Origin: Candidatus Kryptonium sp.
GTDB taxonomy: Bacteria > Bacteroidota > Ignavibacteria > Kryptoniales > Kryptoniaceae
Length of the DNA stretch: 64,000 bases
NCBI GenBank assembly: GCA_025060635.1
Contig: JANXBN010000001.1
Span: 1-64,000, forward strand
Direction of reading: 5' to 3'
Part shown: positions 27,321 through 37,141 of the stretch, piece by piece
Numbering within the stretch: the stretch's first letter is position 1
How the letters are laid out: each line of letters opens with the position of its first letter
Notes under the pieces: model-generated
Database searches by the model: none
Told to the model about the DNA's origin: nothing
Seen by the model: only the letters and a program-made list of their open reading frames with translations
Translations under genes and position numbers: made by a program

Positions 27321-28336
27321 TGCTCAACTTCGTTATCTGTTTCGGATGAACTTAATCCCGCTTTGACAAGATCATGAATGTGTATCATCCCGATTGGTTT
27401 TTTTTCATCGTCAATTACCACAAGTTGAGTGATGTTGTAAGTCTCCATCTGTTGAAGCGCTGTCACTGCAAGAGCATCTTTTTTTATCGTCTTCGGATTT
27501 TTTGTCATCACATCGCCTGCGGTTAGAGCGAAGACATTTTCCGTTCGCTGAAGCAATCTTCTTAAATCCCCATCTGTAATAATCCCGACAAGTTTCCCCT
27601 CATCATTAACAACACAAGTTGCCCCAAGTCGTTTTGATGTCATCTCAATGATCGTCTCACGCATCGGCGTTGATATGTGAACGATTGGGACTTCATTACC
27701 TGTGACCATAAGTTCTTCAACTTTTAACAGCAATCTTTTTCCAAGATTTCCACCAGGATGGAAAAGAGCGAAATTTTCCTTGGTAAAGTTTCTCTTTTCA
27801 AGAAGTGCTATAGCAAGAGCATCTCCCATAGCAAGCGTTGCGGTTGTTGAAGCAGTTGGAGCTAAATTATACGGACAAGCCTCTTCTTTGACGCTAACAT
27901 TTAAAACATAGTCAGAAACACGCGCAAGTTGAGAATTGAGATTACCGACCATTGAGATAATAGGCACACCAATTCGCTTAAATATCGGAATTAAACGAAG
28001 GACCTCAACCGTGTCCCCGCTTTTTGAAATACATATCACCACATCCTCCTTTCTAACCACACCTAGATCGCCATGAATCGCATCAACAGGATGAAGGTAA
28101 AGAGCAGGTGTCCCAGTAGAATTCAAAGTTGCAACTATCTTCCTTGCTATGATTCCAGATTTACCAACGCCTGTTATTATCACCCTTCCCTGCGAATTTA
28201 AGATCAACTCAACAACTTTCGCGAAATTTTCATCAATCCTCTTCTCAAGTTCAGCAACTGCTGATGCCTCAATTTGTATAACCCTCTTTCCAATTTCAAT
28301 CACATCTTTTTCAATTACGGTTTGCTCTCTTTCCAT
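27317..28336 (-). CDS. kdsD: Arabinose 5-phosphate isomerase (SIS + CBS domains)
   Basis: Converts ribulose 5-phosphate to arabinose 5-phosphate, the first step to Kdo of LPS. The 339-residue protein has an SIS domain (VIITGVGKSGIIARKIVATL near residue 53; CISKSGDTVEVLRLIP near 105) and two CBS repeats (about 215-335). It is directly upstream of lptC with an ATGA overlap. The phosphatase gene kdsC, commonly between these two, is absent. The LPS link through lptC supports KdsD over GutQ or KpsF roles. Confidence 0.92.
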   Translation of the reverse strand: MEREQTVIEKDVIEIGKRVIQIEASAVAELEKRIDENFAKVVELILNSQGRVIITGVGKSGIIARKIVATLNSTGTPALYLHPVDAIHGDLGVVRKEDVVICISKSGDTVEVLRLIPIFKRIGVPIISMVGNLNSQLARVSDYVLNVSVKEEACPYNLAPTASTTATLAMGDALAIALLEKRNFTKENFALFHPGGNLGKRLLLKVEELMVTGNEVPIVHISTPMRETIIEMTSKRLGATCVVNDEGKLVGIITDGDLRRLLQRTENVFALTAGDVMTKNPKTIKKDALAVTALQQMETYNITQLVVIDDEKKPIGMIHIHDLVKAGLSSSETDNEVEQ

Positions 28337-28349
28337 AAAACTTCAAACT

Positions 28350-29105
28350 TTATTTTTTGGTTTTCCTTTTCAAGAAAGAAAACAATCCTTTTTTCTCCTT
28401 AACCTCTTCATAAGCCCCAACATCAACTTTTGCGAAAATTTTGCTATAATTTATGAAGGCATTGTTTATATCTGCATCCGAAAACCTGTCTATGTTCTCA
28501 AAAATAAAGTTAACATTTAATCCACCCGTTTTATCAATAATTTCTTTCCGTTGTCTTAATAACTCGTTGAAAAAGTTCGTGACAGGAATTATGTAATTTA
28601 TTCCGGAGTCAATCTCGTGCAGCCAAATTTTCTTGTCCGATGGACTTATAACAAGTATCAAGTTATGCTCGGTTCTTGAAAAAATTTTCACCTCGCGGAC
28701 AGGTTTCTCAGTACATGGTGAAACATCGCCAGGATTCCAATAAGCATAGCTCCACCTTCTTATCTCAGATACATTTTCCGGAATTGTATCTCCAAGCAGG
28801 TTAACTATATCAACCTGGATTTGATTTCTATGCTCTCTATGAATTGAAATTTGAATTCTTGCTTCTCTCATTTCAATTTGACCGAGTGAAATTATGGGTG
28901 TGAAAAATGTTTCTTCATCCGGTTTATCGTTTGGTTGTCCAAGGATCAAATTATCGGGTTCAAATCTACCATAACCTATGATCATCATCTCTTTTATCAT
29001 TTCGCGATAGGCTCTGTATCCGGGCTTATCTTCGGGCAACATCCAAAGTATCCAGTTCCTCTCTCGCTCTGTTAAATCTCTTGGAAATTTTCCGTTGATA
29101 TTCAT
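28350..29105 (-). CDS. Conserved-looking protein of unknown function
   Basis: 251 residues, no signal peptide and no membrane helix. I do not recognise a family. The N-terminus (FPRDLTERERNWILWMLPED) and a central block with aromatic residues (WSYAYWNPGDVSPC) look structured, and the end is Lys-rich (KKGLFSFLKRKTKK). The gene lies 13 nt before kdsD and leads the run kdsD, lptC, which suggests an envelope or LPS-linked role. It diverges from aspS. Confidence 0.6.
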   Translation of the reverse strand: MNINGKFPRDLTERERNWILWMLPEDKPGYRAYREMIKEMMIIGYGRFEPDNLILGQPNDKPDEETFFTPIISLGQIEMREARIQISIHREHRNQIQVDIVNLLGDTIPENVSEIRRWSYAYWNPGDVSPCTEKPVREVKIFSRTEHNLILVISPSDKKIWLHEIDSGINYIIPVTNFFNELLRQRKEIIDKTGGLNVNFIFENIDRFSDADINNAFINYSKIFAKVDVGAYEEVKEKKGLFSFLKRKTKK

Positions 29106-29132
29106 TGAGAGTAAAATTTTGGTTTTCAGTTA

Positions 29133-29160
29133 AATGTAGCAAGACATCGCAAAAAATCAA
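29133..29160 (-). promoter_or_regulatory. Candidate promoter for the kdsD-lptC run
   Basis: On the minus strand TTGATT (29160-29155), 16 bp, TACATT (29138-29133), just upstream of the gene starting at 29105. Weaker than the aspS promoter on the other strand. Confidence 0.35.
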
Positions 29161-29182
29161 AGTTGGAGAAATTTTAAACGAT

Positions 29183-29211
29183 TTGACAATGATGAGTGGA
29201 TTTAATATATT
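29183..29211 (+). promoter_or_regulatory. Promoter of aspS
   Basis: TTGACA (29183-29188), 17 bp, TATATT (29206-29211): the same -35, spacing and -10 as the rRNA promoter. The expected start is near 29218, giving a leader of about 22 nt before the ATG. Confidence 0.7.
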
Positions 29212-29239
29212 TTTTGAAAAAACGAAAAAGCGAAAATAA

Positions 29240-31012
29240 ATGATTTTCAAGAAGAGAACGCACACCTGCGGTGAATTGAGAGCAAGTGATGTTGGAAAGA
29301 TTGTCACGCTTAATGGTTGGGTTGATAGAAGAAGAGATCTTGGGGGATTAATTTTCGTTGATTTAAGAGATCGCTACGGAAAAACGCAAATTGTTTTCTC
29401 GCCTCAACATAGCCCAGAAGCATACCAAGTTGCGAAAGAATTGAAATCTGAATATGTAATTTCTGTGACAGGTAAGGTGGAAAGAAGACCAAAAGGAGCT
29501 GAAAATCCGCACCTTCCAACGGGAGAAATTGACATACTTGCCGATGAAGTGCAAATCTTGAGCAAATCAGAAACACCTCCTTTTCTAATTGAAGACGATA
29601 TAAATGTTTCCGAAGAACTACGACTAAAATACAGATACCTTGATCTAAGAAGACCTTCAATGCAGGCGAACTTAATAACGAGACATAAAATGGCTCAAAT
29701 CGTAAGAAAATATTTTGACGAAAACAATTTTCTTGAGATAGAAACATCTTTTCTCGTAAAAAGCACACCCGAAGGGGCAAGAGATTTCCTCGTCCCAAGC
29801 AGAATTCATCCTGGGAAATTTTACGCTCTCCCGCAATCGCCACAACTTTACAAACAAATTTTGATGGTCGCAGGCTTTGATAGATATTTTCAAATTGTAA
29901 AATGTTTTAGGGACGAAGATTTAAGAGCAGATAGACAACCCGAGTTCACCCAAATTGATGTTGAAATGTCATTTGTCACAGAAGAAGATGTTTTTAATAT
30001 CGTTGAAGGGTTAATGGTGAAATTATTCAAAGAAATTAAAGGAATTGAAATTCAAACTCCATTTCCGAGAATCCCATATTCAGAAGCAATTCAAACCTAT
30101 GGAACGGATAAACCTGATTTGAGATTTGATTTAAAAATTGTCAATGTGACGGATATCTTCAGAACGACAGAGTTTAAAGTGTTCAGGGAAGCGATAGAAA
30201 ACGGCGCTGTTATATGCGGTTTAAATCTTCAAGGATGTGGAAACTATTCAAGGAAACAAATTGATGAACTTTCATCTCTTGCAAAAAGTTTCGGCGCTGG
30301 CGGACTTGTGCATTTCAAAGTTGAAAACGGGGAACTTGATTCACCAATTGCAAAATATGTCTCAAGGTTTTCGCTTCAGAGATTAAAAGAAAAAATGAAT
30401 TCAAAAGATGGCGACTTGATAATCCTTGTTTCCGATAAACCAGAAAAAATTTATTCAATACTTGGGAATCTTCGCCTTGAGCTTGGAAGAAGGTTAAATT
30501 TAATTGATGAACAAGATTTTAAACTTGCTTGGATAGTTGATTTCCCACTGCTTGAATGGGATGAGGAGGAAAATCGCTGGGTTTCGGTTCATCATCCATT
30601 TACTTCTCCAAAACTTGAAGATATACATCTTCTTGACATAGATCCTGGGAAAGTTCGCGCAAGAGCGTATGACCTTGTGTTAAACGGAAATGAAGTGGCC
30701 GGAGGAAGCATAAGAATTCACGACGCAGAACTTCAACAGAAAATCTTTAAACTTCTTGGCATTTCGGAAGATGAAGCTAAGAAAAAGTTTGGCTTTTTAA
30801 TTGAAGCGTTTAAATACGGACCGCCACCGCATGGAGGAATCGCCTTCGGGTTTGATCGCCTCGTCATGCTTTTCACGGGTATGAAATCAATTCGCGATGT
30901 GATCGCATTCCCTAAAACAAGCAGTGCGATCTCACTTATGGATGACGCCCCATCAGAAGTTGATCCAAAACAACTTGATGAACTTCACATCCAGATAAAG
31001 AGGGAAGATTGA
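29240..31012 (+). CDS. aspS: Aspartyl-tRNA synthetase
   Basis: Charges tRNA-Asp. The 590-residue protein is the bacterial type: N-terminal OB anticodon domain (VTLNGWVDRRRDLGGLIFVD), class II motif 2 (FRDEDLRADRQPEFTQIDVE), the GAD insertion (about residues 290-400), and motif 3 (GIAFGFDRLVMLF). It may also charge tRNA-Asn if no AsnRS is present; that cannot be seen here. There is no clear Shine-Dalgarno site. Its stop overlaps the start of the mannosidase gene by one base (TGATG). Confidence 0.96.
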   Translation: MIFKKRTHTCGELRASDVGKIVTLNGWVDRRRDLGGLIFVDLRDRYGKTQIVFSPQHSPEAYQVAKELKSEYVISVTGKVERRPKGAENPHLPTGEIDILADEVQILSKSETPPFLIEDDINVSEELRLKYRYLDLRRPSMQANLITRHKMAQIVRKYFDENNFLEIETSFLVKSTPEGARDFLVPSRIHPGKFYALPQSPQLYKQILMVAGFDRYFQIVKCFRDEDLRADRQPEFTQIDVEMSFVTEEDVFNIVEGLMVKLFKEIKGIEIQTPFPRIPYSEAIQTYGTDKPDLRFDLKIVNVTDIFRTTEFKVFREAIENGAVICGLNLQGCGNYSRKQIDELSSLAKSFGAGGLVHFKVENGELDSPIAKYVSRFSLQRLKEKMNSKDGDLIILVSDKPEKIYSILGNLRLELGRRLNLIDEQDFKLAWIVDFPLLEWDEEENRWVSVHHPFTSPKLEDIHLLDIDPGKVRARAYDLVLNGNEVAGGSIRIHDAELQQKIFKLLGISEDEAKKKFGFLIEAFKYGPPPHGGIAFGFDRLVMLFTGMKSIRDVIAFPKTSSAISLMDDAPSEVDPKQLDELHIQIKRED

Positions 31013-33657
31013 TGAAAAAATACTTCGGAATCCTCGTAAGCCACACTCACTGGGACAGAGCTTGGTACTGGCCATTCCAATTTCTTCGGGCAAGACTGAT
31101 AGAAACAATTGATCAAATTATTGATGTCCTTGAAAAAGATGACAATTTTAAATGTTTTGTTCTTGATGGCCAAACCATCATAATTGAAGATTACCTTGAG
31201 GTAAAACCGGAAAACAAAGAAAAGATAAAAAAGCTTGTCAGCACCGGGAAACTGGTCATAGGTCCGTGGTATGTCTTAATGGATGAATTCCTTGAAAGCC
31301 CCGAAGCAATGATAAGAAATCTCATGCTTGGCAGAAAAATCGCAGATGAGTTTGGACAATTAATGAATGAAGGATATATTCCAGATTCATTTGGACACAT
31401 TGCAAGCCTACCTAAAATTTTATCTGGATTCGGAATTCGTTCTGTAATTTTCACTCGTGGAATGGGAAAGGAATATGAAAAACTTGGCAATGAATTTTGG
31501 TGGGAAGCAAATGACGGTAGCAAAATACTCGCAATTTATCAAAGAAATGGATATTGGAATTGCTCCTGCCTCGGATTTGAATATGAATGGGGCGACTATA
31601 GATTTGATCAACCTGACTTCAACCTTGCGCTTGAAAAAGTGAAAAAAGAATTTAATTCTTTAAAAAAAGGCGCTAAAACAAAATATATCCTTCTAAATAA
31701 CGGCACAGATCATGCCCCAATTCAACCTCAAATCCCGAGGATAATTAAATTCCTAAACCAAAATCTCACAGATTTTGAAGTAACTCAAGGAAGCTTTTCG
31801 GATTTTGTTAATTCAATCCTCAAATCAAATCCAAAACTTGAAACATTTAGAGGCGAGCTAAACAAAAATTATCATCACCTCATAGTCCAAAGCGTTTACT
31901 CAACGAGAATTTACTTAAAACATCAAAATTTCATCTGCCAAAATTTGCTAGAAAAATACGCTGAACCGCTAAGCGCATTTTTATTTACTCAAACTGGCGA
32001 GGATTATTCACCGCTTATTTGGACAGCTTGGAAAACGCTTCTCAAAAATCATCCACACGACGACATCTGCGGTTGCGGAATTGACGAAATCCATATGGAT
32101 ATGGAGGATAGGTTCAGGCAAGTAAAACAATTAGCACAATTTATAATTGAAGAAATGGCTTGCAAAATTTCATCAATGATCAACGCTGAAGAAGGTGCGG
32201 GAATGATTTTCGTTTATAATCCGCTTAACTTTGAGCGGAAAGAATTAATAAAAGCACAAGTTTTTATTGACGATGAAAACTTGATAGATGGTTTTATTTT
32301 GAAAGACGATGCGGGAAACGAAATTTACTTCAATTTTTCATCAAAAGGCAAAGAATTTAAAATGGGGATCCTAAAAGGCGGATTTAAAAATGTTTTTGAG
32401 ATTGAATTTTTAGCTGTCCTCCCACCAACTGGATATAAAATTTTTCAATTGGTACCAGCGAAAAATAAAGACAGAAAACATAGGTCTTCAAAGTTGAAAA
32501 CCAACGGCAGGAAGATTGAAAATGAGTTCTTTATAGTCACAGTTAATGACGACGGGACATTAAAAATCAAAGATAAAAGAAACGGAATAACTTACAATGC
32601 CCTTAATCTGTTTGAAGACGATGAAGATGCAGGAGACGAATACACTTATTCACGCTCCGAAAAAAGTCAGAAAATTACGAGCACGAACTTCAAACCTAAA
32701 ATTTCACTCGTTGAAGATACGCCTTTTAAAGCAACGATAATGATAGAATACGATTTGAAACTCCCCAAATCTTTGGATTCTGACTTCAAATCAAGAAGCA
32801 GTGAAAAAACGATTTGCAATCTTAAAACTTTTATAACTTTATATGACGGCACTGAAAGAATTGATATAAGAACTGAATTTGAAAATAACGCACGAGACCA
32901 CAGATTAAGAGTTTTGTTTCCAACAGGAATTAAATCTAAAACGCACTTTGCTGATGGGCATTTTGAAATCCTTGAAAGATTAAATCCATATCTTGACACT
33001 GAAGAACTGAACAAGAATGAAAAGCCTTATACAACAAGGCATCAAAATACTTTTGTCTGTCTGCACAATGGCAAGAACGGGCTTATGATCGCAAATCGCG
33101 GTTTGCCCGAATATGAAATTTTAGAATCCACGAAAGGGGACATAATAGCATTAACACTTTTGAGATCGGTTGGTCATCTTTCAAGAAAAAGCTTGCACCG
33201 AAATCAACAAGCAGGACCACAGATTCAAACGCCAGATGCTCAATGTTTAGGTAAACATATTTTTGAATATTCAATTATCCCAATTGCTGGTGATTTCTTT
33301 AAATCAAACGCATATCTCAAAGCCTTTTCATTTGCCTATCCCCCTCTTTCAGTTTTTAAAACAGAGTCATATCCCTACAAAAAAACTTTACCGCCTGTTT
33401 TGAGTTTAATTGAAACGGATTCAAAAAGTATGATCTTAAGCTCAATTAAAATTGCCGAGGATAAGGAAGGGATAGTCGTTAGATTTTACAATGTAAGAGA
33501 TGCTACCGAAAAATTTAAATTAAAAACCTATCGCAGTTTCAAAATTTACAAAGCAGATTTGAAAGAAGACAAGATCAAAGAGATAAAAAGCAATGGAGAT
33601 AAAGCATCGTTAACCGCCCGGAAGGGCGAAGTCTTAACTTTGTATTTTGCTATTTAA
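31012..33657 (+). CDS. Alpha-mannosidase-like glycoside hydrolase (GH38)
   Basis: 881 residues. The GH38 catalytic domain opens with SHTHWDRAWYWPF (residues 9-21), whose His and Asp bind zinc. The nucleophile region is YIPDSFGHIASLPKIL (about 123-138), and HPHDDICGCGIDEIH (about 345) supplies another metal-site motif. The C-terminal half is the beta-rich family domain (about 400-881). No signal peptide, so it is probably cytoplasmic and may act on imported oligosaccharides or mannosylglycerate-like substrates. The ATG at 31012 is preferred to a TTG three bases earlier. It is translationally coupled to aspS. The end overlaps the convergent GHL10 gene by 8 nt. Confidence 0.87.
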   Translation: MKKYFGILVSHTHWDRAWYWPFQFLRARLIETIDQIIDVLEKDDNFKCFVLDGQTIIIEDYLEVKPENKEKIKKLVSTGKLVIGPWYVLMDEFLESPEAMIRNLMLGRKIADEFGQLMNEGYIPDSFGHIASLPKILSGFGIRSVIFTRGMGKEYEKLGNEFWWEANDGSKILAIYQRNGYWNCSCLGFEYEWGDYRFDQPDFNLALEKVKKEFNSLKKGAKTKYILLNNGTDHAPIQPQIPRIIKFLNQNLTDFEVTQGSFSDFVNSILKSNPKLETFRGELNKNYHHLIVQSVYSTRIYLKHQNFICQNLLEKYAEPLSAFLFTQTGEDYSPLIWTAWKTLLKNHPHDDICGCGIDEIHMDMEDRFRQVKQLAQFIIEEMACKISSMINAEEGAGMIFVYNPLNFERKELIKAQVFIDDENLIDGFILKDDAGNEIYFNFSSKGKEFKMGILKGGFKNVFEIEFLAVLPPTGYKIFQLVPAKNKDRKHRSSKLKTNGRKIENEFFIVTVNDDGTLKIKDKRNGITYNALNLFEDDEDAGDEYTYSRSEKSQKITSTNFKPKISLVEDTPFKATIMIEYDLKLPKSLDSDFKSRSSEKTICNLKTFITLYDGTERIDIRTEFENNARDHRLRVLFPTGIKSKTHFADGHFEILERLNPYLDTEELNKNEKPYTTRHQNTFVCLHNGKNGLMIANRGLPEYEILESTKGDIIALTLLRSVGHLSRKSLHRNQQAGPQIQTPDAQCLGKHIFEYSIIPIAGDFFKSNAYLKAFSFAYPPLSVFKTESYPYKKTLPPVLSLIETDSKSMILSSIKIAEDKEGIVVRFYNVRDATEKFKLKTYRSFKIYKADLKEDKIKEIKSNGDKASLTARKGEVLTLYFAI

Positions 33658-35494
33658 CCAAAACTATCTTTATGCTTTTGTTGAAAGTTCCAGCAACGAG
33701 CCGACAGAAATAAACTCCTGATGTCACGATTTTTCCATTGTCGTCTTTGCCATCCCAAACAACTTTATGCTTTCCTGCGCCTTTTAAACCTTCAACAAGG
33801 GTTTTTACCTCCTGACCGAGCAAATTGTAAATTTTTAAACTTACCCACGAATCAAACGGCACATCAAACTCAATAGTTGTCTCTATGTTAAACGGATTTG
33901 GATAGTTTTGATAAAGTTCAAATTTTTTGGGAATTCCCTCATCCTCAGCAACGAAAACTGGGATAGTTGCAACTTCGTTTGAAGGATCACTTTCGTTGTG
34001 AAGTTTGTCAAACGCTGTCACGACAAAATAATAAGATTTGTTCGGATCACTAACTTGGACTGAATAACTTATTCTGTTTCCGGCAACAACTGCGACAAGA
34101 TTTCTTATGTCCGAAATATCAACTGGCGAGGTTTCAGATCTGTAAATTGCATAATATCTAACTGTGTCATTGTCAGACGGAGGTTCAGGATTACTCCATA
34201 TAAGTTCAAAAGTTCTGTCCGAAATCCTCCTTGCAATTAAATTCAAAGGTGGGTTAGGTCTTATGTTATCAATCCAAGGCATCGGCGGGATAAAAGCATA
34301 ATACCTATATCTTGAATTTCTCAAACTATCAATCAATCCTTTCAAAAGCAATGATCTATATCTGAAAAATGTATTTCCTTCAACTCCAACTGCTCTGGAA
34401 GTATCTATTTGCGCAAGTATTTCTGAAGCGGGCCAGTTTCCAGAACCGGAATCCATTCTATAAGCTGCTGAACCAGCATAAATATGACGGCCATAACTGT
34501 TATTTTTCCAATCTCTAACAAGAACATTAAACTTTGGATTAGTTGCAATGTCCCAGTAGATCTGTGGTGAATGATAATCATGTTTACCTTCCATCAGCCA
34601 TCTTCTTGAATCTTGATAAATTGAACAATATGCTTGCCATCCCGTTGCAACAGGTATTCCAGTTTGGCAAGAGCCGCAATTTTGACTATAAACATAAACA
34701 CCGTTTGAATCACATATATTTTTATAAATTCCGATAGGAGCTGATCCAACTTTAACCCAAGGTTTTATTCGCTTTATGCTGTCATAAGCTGCTCTGACGA
34801 ACTTATTTATATTTTCCCTTCTCCAGTCATCTTTGTTTGGATATTCAGTTGCATAAGGTGCGTATGTGCTACTGTCGGGATAATCTGGATTTGGATATCT
34901 TATGAAATCAAAATGAATTCCGTCTATATCGTAATTTCGGACCAATTCCATAAGGACATTCAGCAGGTAATTTCTTACCTCTGGTTTTCCCATATCCATC
35001 CACCATTCGTTGTTCGGTCTGTAATACTTTGCATAATCAGGATGACGCAAAACCACATGAGGTGGATTTGTCGTTGGGGGAAGAGTTGAATCATCTTTAA
35101 CTTTCACAACATTCCACCATGCGTGAAATTCCATTCCTCTTTTGTGAGTTTCCTCAATCGCAAATTTTAATGGATCATATCCTGGGTTACGACCAAGTGT
35201 TCCTGTTAGAGATGTTGCCCATGGTTCATATTGGCTTGGATAAATTAAATCACCACGAGCGCGGACTTGCATTACAACTATATTGAAATTTGCAGATTTT
35301 AAATTATCAAGGATCTGAATCAATTCATTTTTTTGCTGTTGAATTCCACTTGAACTTGTTGCTTTCGCAGTTGGCCAGTCAAGACCGTAAACTGTCGTAA
35401 GCCACACTGCGCGAGCTTCTCGCTTCGGATAAACTTGAGCAAAAAGGTTCGCACTTGCAAAGATGGAAAGTAAAATGATAAGTACTTTTCTCAT
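33650..35494 (-). CDS. Secreted GHL10 glycoside hydrolase-like protein with Por sorting domain
   Basis: 614 residues. A signal peptide (KVLIILLSIFASANLFAQ) leads to a GHL10/DUF187 TIM barrel (about 25-400; EARAVWLTTVYGLDWP, VVMQVRARGDLIYPS, YDIDGIHFDFIRYPNP with acidic residues). A fibronectin type III-like domain follows (about 425-510; NPPLNLIARRISDRTFELIW), and a type A sorting domain closes it (ELYQNYPNPFN, YNLLGQEVKTL, GKIVTSGVYFCRL). The sorting domain implies export by the type IX system and anchoring or release at the cell surface. It is the last gene of the long minus-strand run, overlapping aroB by 4 nt. Confidence 0.88.
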   Translation of the reverse strand: MRKVLIILLSIFASANLFAQVYPKREARAVWLTTVYGLDWPTAKATSSSGIQQQKNELIQILDNLKSANFNIVVMQVRARGDLIYPSQYEPWATSLTGTLGRNPGYDPLKFAIEETHKRGMEFHAWWNVVKVKDDSTLPPTTNPPHVVLRHPDYAKYYRPNNEWWMDMGKPEVRNYLLNVLMELVRNYDIDGIHFDFIRYPNPDYPDSSTYAPYATEYPNKDDWRRENINKFVRAAYDSIKRIKPWVKVGSAPIGIYKNICDSNGVYVYSQNCGSCQTGIPVATGWQAYCSIYQDSRRWLMEGKHDYHSPQIYWDIATNPKFNVLVRDWKNNSYGRHIYAGSAAYRMDSGSGNWPASEILAQIDTSRAVGVEGNTFFRYRSLLLKGLIDSLRNSRYRYYAFIPPMPWIDNIRPNPPLNLIARRISDRTFELIWSNPEPPSDNDTVRYYAIYRSETSPVDISDIRNLVAVVAGNRISYSVQVSDPNKSYYFVVTAFDKLHNESDPSNEVATIPVFVAEDEGIPKKFELYQNYPNPFNIETTIEFDVPFDSWVSLKIYNLLGQEVKTLVEGLKGAGKHKVVWDGKDDNGKIVTSGVYFCRLVAGTFNKSIKIVLVK

Positions 35495-36603
35495 ATCGCA
35501 AATTTTTTAATTTTTGGATCAAATAAAAAATCAACTGCTTTTTCTATCTCGTCAAAAGAGACATCTTCGCAAAATCGCATCTTTCCAATCTTAACTGGCA
35601 AATACATCTTCAATCTCTGTCCAGAGAAAATCTTCTTGTCATATCCAATATGTTTCAAAATCACATCTTTTGCAAGAAGTTTTCGGGGAAAAACTACGCC
35701 CGTGTTGAAAACCACCTCGCTTATCCTTGTGAAATCACTTTCGTTTAATATACCTCTTTTCAACGCGATGAAGCTTTCGGCTATCATCCCAAGCATGACC
35801 GCTTCGCCATGCTTTAACCTTTTGTAATTCAACCCCGCCTCTATTCCGTGCCCAACCGTATGACCAAAATTTAAAATCATCCTCAATTTCCTCTCCTTCT
35901 CATCTTTTTGAACGATGGAAGATTTAACAACGATTGACTTAAAGACGATATCTTCAACGATTTTAAGATCAAGGTTTAAAATTTTCTCAAAACTTGTCTC
36001 AACGATCTCAAAAATTTTCGCATCAGCTATCACTCCATATTTCACGATCTCCCCAAAACCACAAATAAACTCACGCTTTGGCAAAGTTTTTAAAAAATTC
36101 ACATCAGAAAAAACGAAGATCGGATGATAAAACGCGCCTATGAGGTTTTTTCCAAGTTTATGATTTATTCCAACTTTCCCCCCGATTGAGCTATCTACCA
36201 TTGCAAGAAGTGTGGTCGGAAACTGAATCAAATTAACACCACGAAGATAAATCGCTGACGCAAATCCAGCTAAATCACCGACGACTCCGCCACCGAAAGC
36301 AACTATCGTTTCATCCCGACGCAACTTCATTTGAATTAACTGTGTTAAAACCTGAGAAAGGACACTGAAACTTTTGCTCCTTTCACCTGCCCTTACAACA
36401 ACAACATCAGGACTAAATCCATTCTTTTTCAATATGCTTACGAGTTCGTCAATGTATAACTTCGCAACGATTTCATCCGTTATAATAGCAATGTGCGATT
36501 TTACCCCGTGTCTTCTGCAAATTTCCGGGAATTTACCTAAAATCTCCCTTCCGACATAAACAGGATATTTTGTGTTTTTCAAGTTTAAAACAACTTTACG
36601 CAA
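35491..36603 (-). CDS. aroB: 3-Dehydroquinate synthase
   Basis: Second step of the shikimate pathway. I chose the TTG at 36603 because GAGGGG lies 5 nt before it; an in-frame TTG at 36615 would overlap that site and no ATG is available. The 370-residue protein has the NAD site (GGGVVGDLAGFASAIYLRG), PTTLLAMVDSSIGGKVGIN and the zinc-site HTVGHGIEAG region. It overlaps the aroK end by 8 nt and precedes the GHL10 gene. Confidence 0.94.
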   Translation of the reverse strand: MRKVVLNLKNTKYPVYVGREILGKFPEICRRHGVKSHIAIITDEIVAKLYIDELVSILKKNGFSPDVVVVRAGERSKSFSVLSQVLTQLIQMKLRRDETIVAFGGGVVGDLAGFASAIYLRGVNLIQFPTTLLAMVDSSIGGKVGINHKLGKNLIGAFYHPIFVFSDVNFLKTLPKREFICGFGEIVKYGVIADAKIFEIVETSFEKILNLDLKIVEDIVFKSIVVKSSIVQKDEKERKLRMILNFGHTVGHGIEAGLNYKRLKHGEAVMLGMIAESFIALKRGILNESDFTRISEVVFNTGVVFPRKLLAKDVILKHIGYDKKIFSGQRLKMYLPVKIGKMRFCEDVSFDEIEKAVDFLFDPKIKKFAI

Positions 36604-37141
36604 TTTTCCCCTCAATCTTTTTTAAAATTTCCTCAACCGTTCTATCAACATCTTTGTCATCAGTTGATATGATGAAGTCAGCTTGCAAGTAGAAAGGTTC
36701 CCTTATTTTGAGAAGTGATAAAATCCTTTCAAAAAGTTTGTTTTCAGGCAAAACATCTCCATCTGGATCAAGCAAAAGTGGTCTATCGGTTTTATATTTT
36801 ACCCTCTGAAGTAAAACTTCTGGTCTTGCTTTTAGATAGATTAAAATGCCCGACTCCTTGACAAGATATAGATTATCCGCAAAGGTTATCGTTCCACCGC
36901 CGAGCGCAACGACGAATTTTGAAAGCCTTAAAACCGTTTCAATTAAAATCTTTCGCTCAATGTTTCTGAAATAAATTTCTCCTTTCTCTTGAAATATATC
37001 AACTATGCTTTTGCCTTCAATGTTTTCAATTAGTTCATCAATATCAAGAAAATCATATCCGATTTTTTCCGCCAACAGCGGTCCGATCGTGCTTTTACCG
37101 CTTGCCATGAAACCGGTCAAAAAAACGAGCGACTTTTTCAT
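36596..37141 (-). CDS. aroK: Shikimate kinase
   Basis: Phosphorylates shikimate at O3. The 181-residue protein has the P-loop GFMASGKSTIGPLLA (about residue 10), DIDELIE, the ALGGGTITF block and TDRPLL (lid region). It is coupled with the methyltransferase gene upstream (4-nt overlap) and with aroB downstream. Confidence 0.94.
   Translation of the reverse strand: MKKSLVFLTGFMASGKSTIGPLLAEKIGYDFLDIDELIENIEGKSIVDIFQEKGEIYFRNIERKILIETVLRLSKFVVALGGGTITFADNLYLVKESGILIYLKARPEVLLQRVKYKTDRPLLLDPDGDVLPENKLFERILSLLKIREPFYLQADFIISTDDKDVDRTVEEILKKIEGKIA

Noticed and set aside
29310-29843. 177-codon open frame on the minus strand within aspS
   Set aside because: Antisense to aspS; its residue composition (Leu/Phe/Arg-rich, many Cys) is that of a reverse-strand shadow.
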